From assembly GCA_013396915.1 (NCBI GenBank), contig VWZL01000298.1, forward strand, positions 632,167 through 696,166: a stretch of 64,000 nucleotides of DNA, read 5' to 3'. Made by a program: the position numbers and the translations under genes. Source of the DNA: Stercorarius parasiticus (lineage: Eukaryota; Chordata; Aves; Charadriiformes; Stercorariidae). This document shows, in pieces, positions 23,081-38,000 of the stretch (its first letter is position 1; the number at the start of each line of letters is the position of its first letter). The notes under the pieces are model-generated. The model was not told the origin of the DNA. It saw nothing but the letters and a program-made list of their open reading frames with translations, and made no database searches.

Positions 23081-26000
23081 AAAGGGCCAGGGAGTACCAG
23101 TGGATCCTCACACGAAAGGATGCTGCAGGCTTTTCCACCTTCCTCTGCCAGCCAGGCTCCCCTGGCCAGCCGCCCACCCTCCCGGGAGAACACAAAAACC
23201 CCCTGGGTCCACCTGGCGTGACAGGCAGGAGAAATGACTCACGGGCAGGTACCTCCATGACTCCGTCTGCACTCCCAGGAGTCCAACCTGGCAACAGCCA
23301 TCTTGGTAGATGTTGATTTTTCATTGAAACTGTAGTGTGAAATGGTGACTGGGGTCACGGAGAGCACCGACCGTATTCCCTCCAGGCTCCCAGGATGGTT
23401 AAAGTTTGCGTGACCATTTATGTGACCAGGGAAGGACCGCTGGGGAGATTCCTTTTCTTGGTAGTCCCTTTCTACAAGTTTTACCACCAAACAACTTAAC
23501 CGGTGCCTGCAAGTCCTTGCTGAGTGTTAAGCACAGTGAGCTAAGATTAACTAACACAGAATCACTAAAAAAGCTCAAAGAAGCATGACGCTCACAGGAA
23601 CCAGCAGAGAAGATGGGTAAGGCCCATGTTCAGGCACAGAATCACTGACCCACCTTTTTGCACTCACTTTGGACAATTGGGTGCACAAAGCCACTGATGT
23701 GTGAGCATCTCCCGTAACAGCAACAGGCTGGAGAGCCTGGGGTCAGGTTGGCAGACATGGAGGCTGCATGATGCCACCATACTGACTTCTTGAAGGACTA
23801 CTTGGTCCTTTAAAAAAAGCAGATAGCATTGCATGCAAGAAATGCATTGGGGTTTATTTAACCCCTAAAGAACAACCATAACCAGGCTTGCAAGCAAGTT
23901 GAACTCCTGTTAGCTTAGCACTTTGGAAGGCATGCCAGAGAAAAGTTAAAAAATTTCAGCTTTTTGCCCTTCAGATCTAAAACTGTACTTCCCTACGTTC
24001 TGAGGAGCAGCATCCCACAGCCCCAGCGTTCCCACCTTCCCAGACTGGGTGGCTTGGCCACTGTGGGTCACAGGAATCTTGCCTGTGGGCTTTTCTAGGG
24101 CTCCCAAGTAGCTTTTCCTGGCTTAATGCTGACTAAAAGAATACACAGTTGAGTGAACAACACAAACTTTTTTCTATTAAATTTTACTTAGTATTAAAAT
24201 ATGTACCCATTTCACCCATGCTGAAAGTCTTCACGTCCCCTTGTCATAAACATTCATGCAAAAAAATAGTACTGGTACATCTTTATGGAAAATTTTATGC
24301 ACATACATACTGAAGGCTTTCATTTTGAAATGTATTTCTTGTGAGGCTTCAGACAAGAAACCTGACGAAGGTTGCATTCATCCACTCTAGGAGCAGAAAT
24401 AATACCATGTGACAAATCACCATCAAAAATGCAGCTCTGATGGCAAGTGTTTAATATCAGCTAGAGAGTGAAAAACAGCTCACAGGTAGAATCTTTGCAA
24501 CATTTATCAAGAATTTTAATAACAAATACATAAAAAAATAATGCAATCTCCTCCTAGCTGTAGCTTGTTAAAACTTGACTGAATTTCAGAATTTCAACAG
24601 AATGTTACATTAAAATTTCAACAGTCAAACAAAAATAAACCACATTGTTAATGATAATCTATGTGGCAGAATTTCATGCTCTTTAACTAGTTCCACCAAC
24701 TTAACTATTAGAAAAAAATCACACTTACAAAGCACATTCCTAAGGACTCCCTCTGTTGTACCACTGAAGGTGAAGAGAATGGATGGAGCGACAGGAAGAA
24801 TCCTCACTGACCCCATGCAGCTTGTTTTGTTTTGTTTTGTTTTGTAAGTACAAAACTTGATCTGATAAGTCTCTCACACATGATAATTTCCATAAGATTT
24901 CACTGAAAAGTAAAGAGGAAGAAACATGTTTTTGCTTTGTTTGGTGGCAAAAATATTATCCAGACATTTGTATTTATTAAAAAATATGTAACTATTTAAT
25001 ATTAACACAGTCTAGATCATAAAGTACTCATTTTCAATCCTTCCTTGAGTACAATTCCCATTAATAATTATGTATAGTTATTTCAGCTATGGTAGTATTT
25101 GCAATCTGAAGCTACAATCTCTAATCTCTTTCTAGAAGACACTTTACAAAATATAGAAAGAAACCTTGTCCCTAAGAGCTATAGTGCTGACTGCACAACT
25201 TCAAAGGGAGGAAACTCTACCTTCCAATTTCATATTTGCTGAGGATACAGTAGAGTCAACATTATGATTGGTACATTGGGTAACAAAGGTGACTTCCAAA
25301 GGCGTACTAGCTCACACGAAAGCAAGAAATAGTAGAAATTACACAATCCTTTATGTAGACACCTTTTCAGGCTGTGGAGAAAATGTGAGTTAGCAGACAA
25401 GGACTGAGTACCCATCATGATTCATAGCATCATCACCCCATCCTGAGCAGACGTTAGAGGGTCTGGACTTGCTATTGTTCTGTGTGCAGGTGGAAATCTA
25501 GCACATAAAAATTGCCAATGTTCCCACTTTCATGTCATTGTGGCATACGCACTGAATTCTTAGGATATTAAAAAATGCATGTGCTTAATTCCTATTTATT
25601 TAACAAAACACCAAACCCTTTTGGGACAACAAAAGGAAAAGTTTCCCAAGGTTATGGCCGTAATTTATATGGAGATTTCTTCTGCAGTGACAGGGGCCCC
25701 AGGCAGTGACTATAGGCTTTCCTGTCTCTTTCCACCTCCTCTCTCTGGTGTCAGTCATGATGTACTCCATAGAAGTCTATCTGTCGGTGCCAAGGATTTG
25801 ACCTGGGGACTGCAAATGGGTCTTAGTAAGGGTCACAGAAAGGCATAGCTAGGAAATGGAAAGCTTTTTTTGGCTTTTTTTCAGTACGTTCTTCAAGCAG
25901 CTATAGATACAAGCCTGTTTTCACTCTCTGCCATGCTCTTTGGCTTGCGTTTTCAAATTAACCTAGGAGAGTTCAAATCTCAAATCCCAGTAAGCCATAA

Positions 26001-29000
26001 TGTACCTCTCTCTTAATCATAGTCTTTTCCCTGTGCTTTCATAACGAACCACACTAGTCCTTTAATGTTAAGAGGAGACTAGATGTTCAAAAGTTCATGG
26101 GGAGGAAAAGCCTGGCCATCACTGAAATGATGTGGTGTGATGCCTTTCAGTAAAGGGAAGTCCATGGGAGAAGGTCACCCTCAAAATGTCCCTCCTGCCT
26201 TCTCCGGCACTGCACTGTGTGGGCCAGGGAAGGTTGCTCGCGGTGCTCATCGAGCACCCATGAAAGTCAGGAGACTGAAGGATAGGCTCTTGCAGGTATC
26301 TCAGAGCTTAACTCCTACTCTACCTAAGAGGCGTAAGCACCTGGTCCTTAAATCATGTGTGGAGAGTAAGAAACAGGTGGGTGGTGGGCAGTTGGCAGGG
26401 AAGAAGCACCCCTGAGAACACATGATTTTGAATGAAATATTTAGGCAGATGAAGGGATTTCTCCCTTCTAAGAACCTGATTCACAAGGGAAGGACACCTG
26501 GATTTGTTAGCATGGGATCAAGGCTTTGTAGCCTCTCTTGATAACCACGAAGGCATGCCCTCATTGAGGCAGAAATCATCCCTTTTACCCAGGAAAAATC
26601 TGCATTTGCACTAGGCTCATTTCATCCTCAACACAGTAACGTTCAGCCTCTACTACTGACATGCCGCCCTCAAATGTCTGCTTGGTGCCACGGGCCGCTG
26701 CAGGGTGCCACGTACCAGCTTTCCCCTGAAGCTGTAAGAGAAACCACAGCACTCCTTAAATTTTCTTACAGGTCTTGCTGGCACAATGGGGCCCAGGATG
26801 CTGAATGCTCACCTCCTAAACCAGTGGCTGGACATCCAAATATCATTAGCCTGAGCCTCAGAAGAGCTCACCGTCTTGAATTAAAGTAACAGAAGACATA
26901 GGTCCTCAGCATTTTCTTTCAGGGCCAAAATACAGGGTTTGGCATCTAATCTAGGTTTAAAAATTGTCTCTAAGATCTGAAAAAGCCTTTCTTAGTGTGG
27001 CACATTCTAAATGTATAAGCTAAGTTAAAAATGCACCTAGTTCATATTCCTTGCTTTTAAATTAACGTGTGTCATTGTAATGATTCGTCAATAAAAGTAA
27101 TGCAGAGACGAGCACTGACTTCAAACTTATCTGAAACAAAGAGAACAAACCGCGACTACATGGGTAGGGTAAAAAAAAAAAAGCGTTTCTCAGGTGTTCG
27201 TGGACACATGGGTTTGACTTCAGGATGGAAAAAGAAGATTGAAAGGAAAGGGTAACTGTGAGAAAAAAAAATGACTGAGGATTTGTTTCTGCCACTGTTT
27301 TTTATATGAGTCCAGATCTTGACTTGTGTACAATTAAAGCCTGAGGAGCAATGATATTCTCCTTCGTCTGAGGTTTTTGAAAATATTAAATATTAATTTA
27401 TTCTTAATGTGTTCCTTAAATTGATAAAGAGGCAGAGCTGGCCCCAACAAAGGCAATGGTAGGAAATAAGTAAATCCTCAGGTTCCTAGGAAATGAATCC
27501 TAGCCATTATTTTATGTCACTAGGGCTGCATGCCCTATTCAAGAACACAAACTTTCTGTATGGAACAGAGGAAGTTTGATAAAAACACATACGCACACAT
27601 TCCTCTCTGCTCCCTTATTTACACATTTTATATGTGAATCAATAAACCACGCATTTTTCATCCACAGTATTCATATTGAACAGAGTCATGACAGATTACT
27701 GCAGACTGGTAAAAGCTTTCAGTGAAAAATTTAACCCATCTGGAGTGTTGAAGATGACCTGATTGTTTCAAGATATTTTTAGTAAGAATGATAGTTAGTC
27801 TTTAAATTAAAAATTAAAAATCTCTGTCCTCTGCCAGATGCTTTTACTACCTTGTCAAGAGCTTCGCATTTTTCCCTGTCAGTGATAAGGATAGTTTGAG
27901 GCTTAAGCATTTACTACAAGGCAAAATATGGTTTGTCCTGTGCCTGATAGCCATTTTACATATAAATGCATGTATCAATGCATATGTCAGAGCATATACT
28001 TTTACATCTTAATGATAGCCCTATAAATCTTATGATTTGGTGGATCAGGAAATAATAATCTGGTTTAGGCTGTAGTAAAGCACAAAATTATTGTTCACTC
28101 TGGAAAAAATTCTGGGGTCAATCTATGAAAATTTTTATTTTTATATTCTAATCAATTATTGTTGATCTTACCCACATGGATCGTATCCTATAGGCAAAGA
28201 CCTGAGCCTAGTTGTACCAATAGGATGAACCAATGGCCAAGTTTAAAAATATCCAAAAATGTATTGTGAAATCCATATTTGTTATTCCGTTCTTTAAAAA
28301 GTCGTAATTCAAACCTTTAGTGATCCACAAAAATAGGCCATGCCAATGTGAACTTTTCCGTATTGGTTGCCCTTAATTGTTCTAAGGGGGACTTCAACCC
28401 CATCAGTGTTGGACCTGAAGTGTCTCACCTGCATCTCAACTGCTGAAGCGAATGGCAGAGCATCAGCAAGATGATGAGGTGCTTGGGTTTTTTTTCTGGT
28501 GGGTGCCCACTGTAAGGAACTGCCTTATTTCCAATGATGAATCTACGACAATAACAATGTATGGGTAGCACTAACCTGCACAAGATCACGCTTTGCAAGA
28601 ATGAGATGTGTTTCTCATTTCCTGTTCCCATCTCCTCAGACTTATCATATTTCCTATCTCCTGTCACCCTTTTCTTTCAGTTCCCTTCCCTGCCTCTTCT
28701 GTGGTTTTCCTTCTCTGTCTCTACCTCAGTTTTGATCTAAGTTTCCCCCTAATTCATCATATCTACTTCGTGTTCACATTGTCCTATTCCTGACTTGCTC
28801 GCTCCTGTTCTACCAGGAGTTCATTAAGAACTCTTTAGTGTCCAAGAAAATACATGGCATTTAATAAACTGCACTTTAAATGAAACTTAGTGCTTCTGTG
28901 CTGAGACCTTGAGGTACATCAAACATGTAGCTAAATATCAGCAATGCTTATATTTAACCGTTTAGAAAAATATCTGAGGATGCAAAATGACTCATTTTGG

Positions 29001-32000
29001 GCCAGAAAGTGAATCAGAGGCAGAGCTGGGAGCAGAATCCCAGACTTACATTTTTTGCCCTCCATTCAAGGTCTTTTGCTGCCCTGTGTCTGCAGTGACT
29101 TTCATCTGAAGGGCTCAACATAAATTCAAGTAAAGTCCAAGCCTCTAAGCAGTAGAAAGCATTGTATTTATCTGTATCTGTGCTGCACATGCACAGAAAG
29201 ATTCATAACTTGTCTATATTATAAGAGCAGCTTCAGAGTCAATGGTAAGCAGATCCCTTGGTCAGAGATGTCACAATGTTTCGGACTACCTTAGTTTATT
29301 TCTTCACTATAACCTTGAAATTCAGACTGGATATATGAAAAGGTTCACTCAAGCTCATCTGAGCTAATGCATATTTACACCGAAATAACGCATCATGTGT
29401 GATAATTTGCTTTTTACAGCGAAATAGAGACCATAACCCAACTACAACCAATATAAACATCGTTTTGCTTCAGTTTTTAGAGAAACATCCAAAACTTCCA
29501 ACACACCCACAACAGGTATTCAAAGTAAAAGCCAACACCAACTGTTTGCACACATCTTTGCAAAGTAAAACCACAGTCATTATTCAGTTCCTTTTCTGTT
29601 TCTTGCATTATTCTTATTGCCTCTCTAATTCCATGTTACCAGCTGCACACATTCTTTGAGATCCAAGTCTTCATACTTAATCCAGAGTGCATGAGTAGTA
29701 AGTCTGTGCCATCATACTGTCCAAAGTGATGATAATTAGAGATTAGGTAACTATTTTTGGCTTAATTTGATCTTCAGCATCAATATTAAAACATAAGATA
29801 AATTTATAAAACAAGCTCTCAGAAAACAAGTCTTCTGCAGGAAATTACTGAAAAATTTAACCCTTTCCCTAGTGTTTTAGTCAATGTCTGGAAATAAAAA
29901 AATGGTACAAAGTTCTATTTAAGTTCACTATTACATTTCCCAGTTAGTTTAAAAATGTTGTAGAAAGTCTGTTTTCCATTATATCTTGCATGATAATATA
30001 ACATCTCCTACAAAGTGAATTAGCAACTTTTGCATATCAAAATGCGTATCTGAATGGATTTTTATCTGATGTGCAGTTATCTCCCAGATTCTGAAAATAG
30101 TAAGAAAGCAGGTAATTTTTTTTTCCATAACAGTACATATTCTTCTGCCCTATATCTGCAAAGCTAAAAGGATATTCTTTATCTTTTCAAGCATTAAAGG
30201 AGTGTTGAATAATTAATTTCCAGAAGTATCAACTGTACAAAAATTTATGAAAAAAAAGGAGAATTTATTTTATTAGTTTCCCAGTTTGAAGATATTTCAA
30301 AATATTTGTGAGATACTAATCTAACAAATGTAATGTCCTTGGGAAATGGAACTTGGTGCCTGCTTCTCCAACCAAACTTGACTCTGTGTTTACTTTATGT
30401 ATTATTCAGCTTCTGCCGACTCTGTCCTTACTGAAATAAATAGATGAAATTCCTGAATAGTGGTGGAATGGATATTCATAATTATTATTGGCTATCATAA
30501 GATTTTAAATCACTACTGAATTCTTTGATTACTTTATAGTGTGTTTAAAAAGTTTGGATAAGAGGGAGAGATGGGAGAGAGAGACAATGAGGCACTAAAC
30601 TATTTTTTCTTCAACCCTAAAATTGAAAAGTTATTAAAAAATGAAAAAAGGGAGGAAAAAATCTACTTTTTGCAGCTTTTCCAGCTAGTCTGCATCTTGG
30701 CAGGTAGATTCATCACTAAGAAAAAGTTCCAACAGTGAAAAGTTTTACCTTTGCTCTGCTTTTACTGACGTATCACTTTGAAAGACTGAGTGACTTAGGA
30801 AATGAAAAATCATCTTTGTTAAACAGGATAACAATTACAATTTATTTCTCAGGTGTTTTGAGCGCCGCCTTTGACTTACTCAGCATGCTGGTCATTGAGG
30901 TGAGATTATGGTACTTGCCAGTAACCGGGCTCTGAGATCCCAACCTGGTGTGAGGTGGGTATACTTTATTTATTCTGAAGCCCTGGGAGAAAAAAAAAGG
31001 CATCTCAAAATATGTTAACCTTGGAAGAAGAATCACGTAAGGAATTTCAACAGACACAAGGCCAGCATGACTTAAAATAAACTACTGAAATGATCGAATT
31101 GAGCTCTTCATTCCTGTGGTGTTTCTCATGCAGAAAGAAGCATTTCTCTCCCCTCCGCATGTTTTAGGCTTGCCACTTTAGGCAGCAATGTCCCCAAGGC
31201 AGGGACCAGCTCCCAGTGGGGCTTGGTAGGGTGCCCACCCCAGTGAGGCCCCAGGCCTGGCTGGTCTGCAGACACCATGGCACGCTCAGTGTCACCATCT
31301 CTGCCCACACTCCTCCTGGTGAAACCTAAAAGCCCTAAGTTCAAAAGGGGAAAAGGTGGCAGGATGAAGTGAAACAAAAAAATACAACACACAAGACAAA
31401 ATCTAGATCGTTTCAGTGGCAGAAGAAGAAATGTTAATTCATACTCTCTACCCACACCTTTAATTAAACAGTGCCTCAATAAATCAGGACAATAAGGGGG
31501 AAAAGTTGTGAAAGACTGGAAAGGAATTAGAGGAAAGGGAAGGGAGGGGACATGTCAGTGCCCAGGAACCAGCTCTTACCTTGGGGTAAATTATGCATCT
31601 TCATCAGAGGATGCTACAGTAGAAGATCTGCCAGTAAAAGATGCTGAAGGGCAGTTACTGAAAACAAATTCCTGTTTGGCCAGAAAACAGGTGGAGCAGA
31701 GTCAGTGACTGACTTGGTGGAAGCTCTGCCTCATCTCCTCAGCTTGCCGTGCGTCGGTGGTGGAGTGGGATTTAGTTTGGGTGGGAATTTCCTTCTCTGT
31801 ACCCAAAGCTTTGTGTCTCTGCTTGCATAGCTCCAAGGTGCCACTTCAGGTGGTTCTGGTACTGCAAGAAACTGGACTGCAACCAACAGCCCTTTTTATA
31901 AAGGCCACTGAACATACACTGGATGCTGCTGCCGCGATTTTCGGTAGCTAACAACCTGAACTTGATTCAAGTCAGTAACCTGGAAGGAAAAGGTACTATA

Positions 32001-35000
32001 TCCTGTTACCAATACTCTGAGCCAGGTCTCCATCTGCTTTTATCTTAATGGCTGCTCTGCAAACTAGGAACTAGCATCCCTCCATCCCCTCTTTTTTTTC
32101 TTCTTTAGAAAGAAGAGGAGGTTCCCCATCTATACTCATGCCCCATGGGAAGATGCACATAAGAAGCTCATTTTATGGTTTACAGTAAATCACACCATGC
32201 AATTATTGCTCTATTTCTTTCCCTTCTGTATCTTCATCAATTTCATAAATTGAAAACGTATTGGCAGGGAATTATTGTAGTCTTGACATCTAACTTGTGC
32301 AATGTGTCACCAGAGGAAGTCTGACTTGTTTCTCTTTCTGAAATAGCTATTCAAAATACAATCCATAGGGCTCAGGACTACTTTCTGCATCAGAATAGCG
32401 CAGAAAAGACATATATGATTATCAGATTTTACTGTGATGCCAAATATGTATGTACAGATGGATGGAAGGACAGTAGACAGCAATATGCAATTAGTTATCA
32501 GGAACTAACTATTATGAGAAATTTTTCTTTTTTATCATGATACCAAACAGCAGCAGTAATATAGTTTTACTTCCCAATACCACTAGGAATATAAAAGGCA
32601 AGTGCAATAGCTTCTTGATGGAGGGAGTCCATGTCCCTGTGTATTTGAAAGGCATGCATCATTAAACCACTAGAAAATACTTACCTGCAGATCGATCCTG
32701 CCGTGCTTCTGTGAACCTCTTTTGAAAATGGTACAGTTTTTACTACTCTTAAAGTATCTTCATCTAAAGCCGAGAACTCCGGGGCATAGTTTTAAACCAC
32801 GCTTCAGGTGAGAAGACTTGTCTTTAAACTGACTAATGAACTCCGTGTGATGGCTGATCCTGCTGGGCAGCAGCAATGTGGTAGGGGCTGCTTTCTGCTA
32901 TTCTTAGAGCACTATCCACAAGAGCTGGGCTCAGGCTTGAGTTCCTGCTCTCTCCTTTTACCCCAAGGAATGGGAAATACTTATTACTGGTAGATTCCAG
33001 GTAAGTGCATGAGGCAATTATCTGCGGGTTTTAAATAGAAGACACCTACCCTACGTGCTGCCTTGCTGGGTGTTTGTGGAATGGTTGGCTGACAGGCTCG
33101 GAGGGCTCCTCCTGCGCTGCCCATTCAGCATTACCCAAAATGTTGTTACCTCTAGGGCAGCCACATGACAGAAGCCAAAATGTACACAAGCTGTTGCAGG
33201 TGAGGGAAATTTTTTGCATGGACACTAAAGCAATACTTAGCACTAAAACACTGCTATGCTACTTTCCAAGTCCATGGAGAACAGGTCTTTAAGATTTCAT
33301 CTATAATTCCACGGCTTTTTCCACACAGAAAACAACCTGATACTCAGATTATTTATTTGTACCAGTTTCTGCCTAATTTTGTAACTAACGAGCAATCACC
33401 CTGAGCCCATTGCTGCAATCTTTACATGTTCCACAGATTAATGAATTCCTTTTCCTCGTTGTGAGAGAGGGAGAAGTTATAATCCCTACTCCCAGAGGGG
33501 ATTAACTGCTGCTAAAAGCTCAAGATAGAAATCCTCTAAGATGTCTGACTCGTGTTTTGGAAATCAATGGAGGTTAGGGGTACCAAAAGAGGAGCGAAAT
33601 CCCTCAAAGGCTTTTGGACCAAGTGGCTTTCTCTGTCAAAGCAGAGAACTAAATCTAGATGCTCCAGTTCCTCGCATCTAGTAGATCATCCCTTGTCTCT
33701 AACACTAAAGCGTGACGAGTTGGATCAAGCAGGATATAAAACAGTATTACAACCTCAGGCTGAGTTGTAGGTCAACTTTGCAATCAACTCAAGGCCAGGA
33801 TTTTACTTGGTGCCTTCCTCATGTGTCTGGAAAATAGAACAGAAGATAAAAATACAAAGTTAGACAGGATTTTTAAAAAAATATATTTTTGTTAACATTA
33901 TTTAAGTTGGTTTACCGCTTCTAATGTTTGTGACTATAATGCTGAATTACAAAAAAAACCACCAAAATTTTATTGGAAATGAAACTTCCTAATAAGAGAC
34001 CGGCTCAGCCAACTAAGTTCTTCATTTGATTTTTATCCTCGGTCTAATGAGCCTCACAATGACTGGAGGCATATGGCATTTTGTCAAACAAATACAGTAG
34101 AAGTACTGTAAACCTATTTTTTCTCCTGAAAGTACAAGACTTTGGGTGACTTTGTCCATAGAATTTGCTAGAAGCAAAGCAAGTATGTCATTTTCTTATT
34201 ATAAAATACATCCAACCTACACATCTTCCTAAATGCAGCTTGGAGGATGATGCTTCCTCTTTAAGGGAGGATATTGCAAGCAACAGATAATGCCACTTGC
34301 AAAAGAGGCATCTACAAAACTCATATACAGCTGCATTATGGAAGAAAAATTACTTCCGTTTACTTCTGTTAACTGTGCTAATTGCCAGTCCAGTCACCAA
34401 TCCTCCAGACAAGCTTTGTAGAAAAAAAAAAAACAACAAAAAAAAAAATGTGAAAAAAGAGCTTTTTTTAGGCCTGATTCTTTCAGCTCAAATAATGCAA
34501 CGTTATAGCTAAACAATTAGACTTGTATGGAAAAGTGATGAAAAACTTCCTTATTGACCATAATTCTTTTCAGGTGCTATGTTCATAGGATCTGAGTGAC
34601 AGCAACGACAGCAACTCCTGCACAGAAAGAAGCTGCAGACCTGCAGAAGAAGAGCTCAACCAGCACTGAACATTGGGAGACCTGAGAGCCCTATTGCAGA
34701 ATCTGACAGACTACGTTAATGATTTGGGCTTTTCTGCCAGTGTCCAGAGTCTCCAAAATCAAGGTTTTTTGAAGACATCTTTCATGCATTGACGGTGTTT
34801 GACCTATTTGGAGACAGCTGATTTGGAACATGGGATGAAAGATTGCCAATGTCGAGATGGTGGCTCCAGGTCGTACATTTGCCAGGTGAAAGAGTTCAGA
34901 CCAAACACTTCTTGAACTTCACCTGATGTCCTTGTTACCTTGGGCAGGCTTGGAGACTCTTTCCAAGGACTGAAGTGCAATGAGGCCAAAGAGGATCCCA

Positions 35001-38000
35001 CCTCTCAGTCTCAGCCTTAAGTCCTAACCTATGTATTTTCTGCATTCTGAGAATAAGGCTGAGTGGGGGATACTAGCAGGAACCTTTGTGAATCACATCT
35101 TGCGTTGCACTCACGCTCTCACCCCAGAACCTTTCTCTGGTTCTGGGAGAGAGATGGACAACCGGGTCTTCTGAACTTGTCATATAGGTCTTTCCGTTTT
35201 CTCCCTGTCCTGGGAATAAGGGCCCCAGCCACAGGATGCGCTTCGCTACCTGCAGGAAAGTCACTGGCCTCATCCTCCCATCCACGCTCCAGAGATGAGC
35301 TCAGTGGGGAGACCCTCCGAGGCACAGATGGGGTTTTGTAGCATTTTGACTGACTCAGACCGAGGTGGCATACGCTGATGATTACAGTAGTCATGAGATA
35401 GTTACAAAATATTTCTACATTTTTCTCCTAGCTCGACAGGACAGTGTGTAGTACAACTTAATGCCCAGGTTTCCCTTTGTAGGTGGTGTAGCATGTTCTA
35501 ATCCATGTCTCCAGGTGTCTTAAAGCTGCTCAACCAGAGGGCAAAAGGCATTTTGCTCCTAAAGAATTTCAAGTCATTTCCTCTTTACTCCTGACCAAAA
35601 GGAAGAGTAATGTGCATGCTCTGAGGCTGCTTTAAATTATGCAGAGCCAAAAAAAGCCCCTGAGCATCCTGAGAATGCAAAGGGTACGAGAAGATAACTT
35701 AAGCTCTCTCTGTTTCAGCCCTTCTTAGGTGCATTAAGGGTACCTTGATGACAGCTAGGTTTGTGACTCTTGGTTATCATCTTGGCCATTTTCTTGTGGT
35801 ATTAGCTGATAATAAGAGAGGTGTCATAAGAACAAATTATGTTGTGACAGACACTGATTTTAAGGATCCATATCCTCTGTGATACTAGATATGGACACTA
35901 GATACTAAAGCCCTATAGAGCTGGCTAGCAAGACTTTAAAGATCAAATTCAAATGATACCCCTGATTTGCCTTTCAGATTGAACTGAAACATGAACTAAT
36001 CCAGGTCTCAACATGACTCCTTCAGCCCATCTAGAGACACCAAAGTCCACCAAAGTCAACATTACCTGACATGCTGTTCCATTGTGGTTTTTTAGTATAG
36101 CAGATGTCAAGTCATCTGAGAGATTTTGCTTACAGTCACAAGCAAGCTAACAGAGATAATGTTTTATAAAACACTTAGAACTGTGTAACTTGCCAAAAGT
36201 TTCAGTAATGGAAGATGACTGAGTCTGGCTTCTTTCTTTCACAGGTAGCCAGGTGTCTCCTCACACACATGCAGACTGGCCACATTATTTGAAAATATTT
36301 TTGAACAGGAGAAAAATAATTCTTTTCTTTCTTTTAATATCTTTATCAAATATTATCAAACGGTCCTCGCTTCGCAAACACGATATCATGAGGGTTGCTT
36401 TTTAAAATGGGTTTATCAAAAGGATTAATTTCAAAATCTTAGGAAAGGCTGTTTTAGCAAGATAATTTATATTGTCCAAAAATTACTCCATTAGTATAAT
36501 ACTGTATTTTTTCCCTGTAGTGAGTGAGCTGCTTGGTGGTAATTAGATAAAGACAATAAAAAACAGCCAATACGCAGGTATCTGTGTACCCCTGAGAGGA
36601 CTTGATGTATGTCGCAACCTGCAACAAGGAAGGAGATGGGGCCACAGGAGTCCTTGTAGAGTCACTCCCTTTGCCTGTGGCTTGAGTATTATCCAGCAAA
36701 GCAACTCCAAGCCTTTCCCTTCACCCAGAGCCAGCTCAGGTATGGAAACAGCCTCTCTCGTTATGATCACTGGGCACAATCTGCATGCAGCATACATCAG
36801 ATGTGAGAGGGGCCAGGCTGAGCCTGGTGTTTCTCTGGGTTCCTTTGGCATAACGGAGATCAGGACCCCATGGCAGGAAGGATGACTGGGAGGTAAAGGC
36901 ACAAGGGGCCCAGGAAAGCTGTAGTTTACCGGAGTCGACATTGCTGACTGCTGCGTTGATGCTAGTACAATGGCTACCTAGGACATTTCTGCCGTGCCAA
37001 TTAATTGTGTACAGTCATCAGTACACTGGTAACAGTAACCCTTGTTTTTATTTTGTCAGGGTAAATCCTTCTCGGGAATCCCACTTTCCAGAGTGTAGAG
37101 GAGAGCAGGGTGAGTTGATGGAACTCTATGCATTTACCAAGTCACTAGAGAAAGAATAAGCTAATGCATCTAATATCCATGTGGATGGGAAGATCCATGG
37201 ATACAGTTCTTGACTACACAGGTGATCAAACTGCATGAAGTGCTGGAGGACGGGACCAAGGCAAAAGCCCATGACAGGGATGACTAGGCAAGGAGCCTCA
37301 CTCCATTTATTGAACAACTGTTTCTCATAACCAACACGATTCCTGGTGGCAAAACCTCTGCCTATGAAGCAAATATGAAGCAAATACGTTATGGCCTGGA
37401 AGAACTAGGTTTCAATCCTAAACACAGAGTGAGGAGAAAAATCAAATAAAAATCATTTATTTGTGATTTCCAGCACCAGAATCAATAGGAAAAGCAGGTA
37501 TAAATCCAGCTGAGGTCACGAGAACAGAGTACCTGCCACCTCCTAGGGCTGTGCTGCCGGGGAACCCCCCGATGGCCAGGGACGGGATGCTTGCCCCCAT
37601 CTCTCCCCTGTTCTCTGCTTTGTTGTAGTTCCTTGCTGCACTCCCACTTTAGATAAATTCCCAGAAAAATGTTAGGGTTTAATATCGCATGAGCTTTTCA
37701 GCCTGGTGTGCACCACAGAGTATGTTAATTCTGATCAATCAGGGATGGAGGAGGAGGAAGCAACAGTGCACGCCCTCCCCCATTAGCAATGCTGGGATTA
37801 CGCGTAAGGTCTTGATAACACCATTCATTCTTCAAGGGCCACTTTTTGTCATTCTGGTCACGGCAGCTGGCCATGAAAGCAAAGGATTTGGGTCTGGGAA
37901 CCTCCATACAGGGTCTTTGTCTATACCTTATAAACAATTTCTAACACTTGCTCCCTAGCGTGATTTTTCCATGACCTTTTCCCTTTGTGCTTGCCCTCGG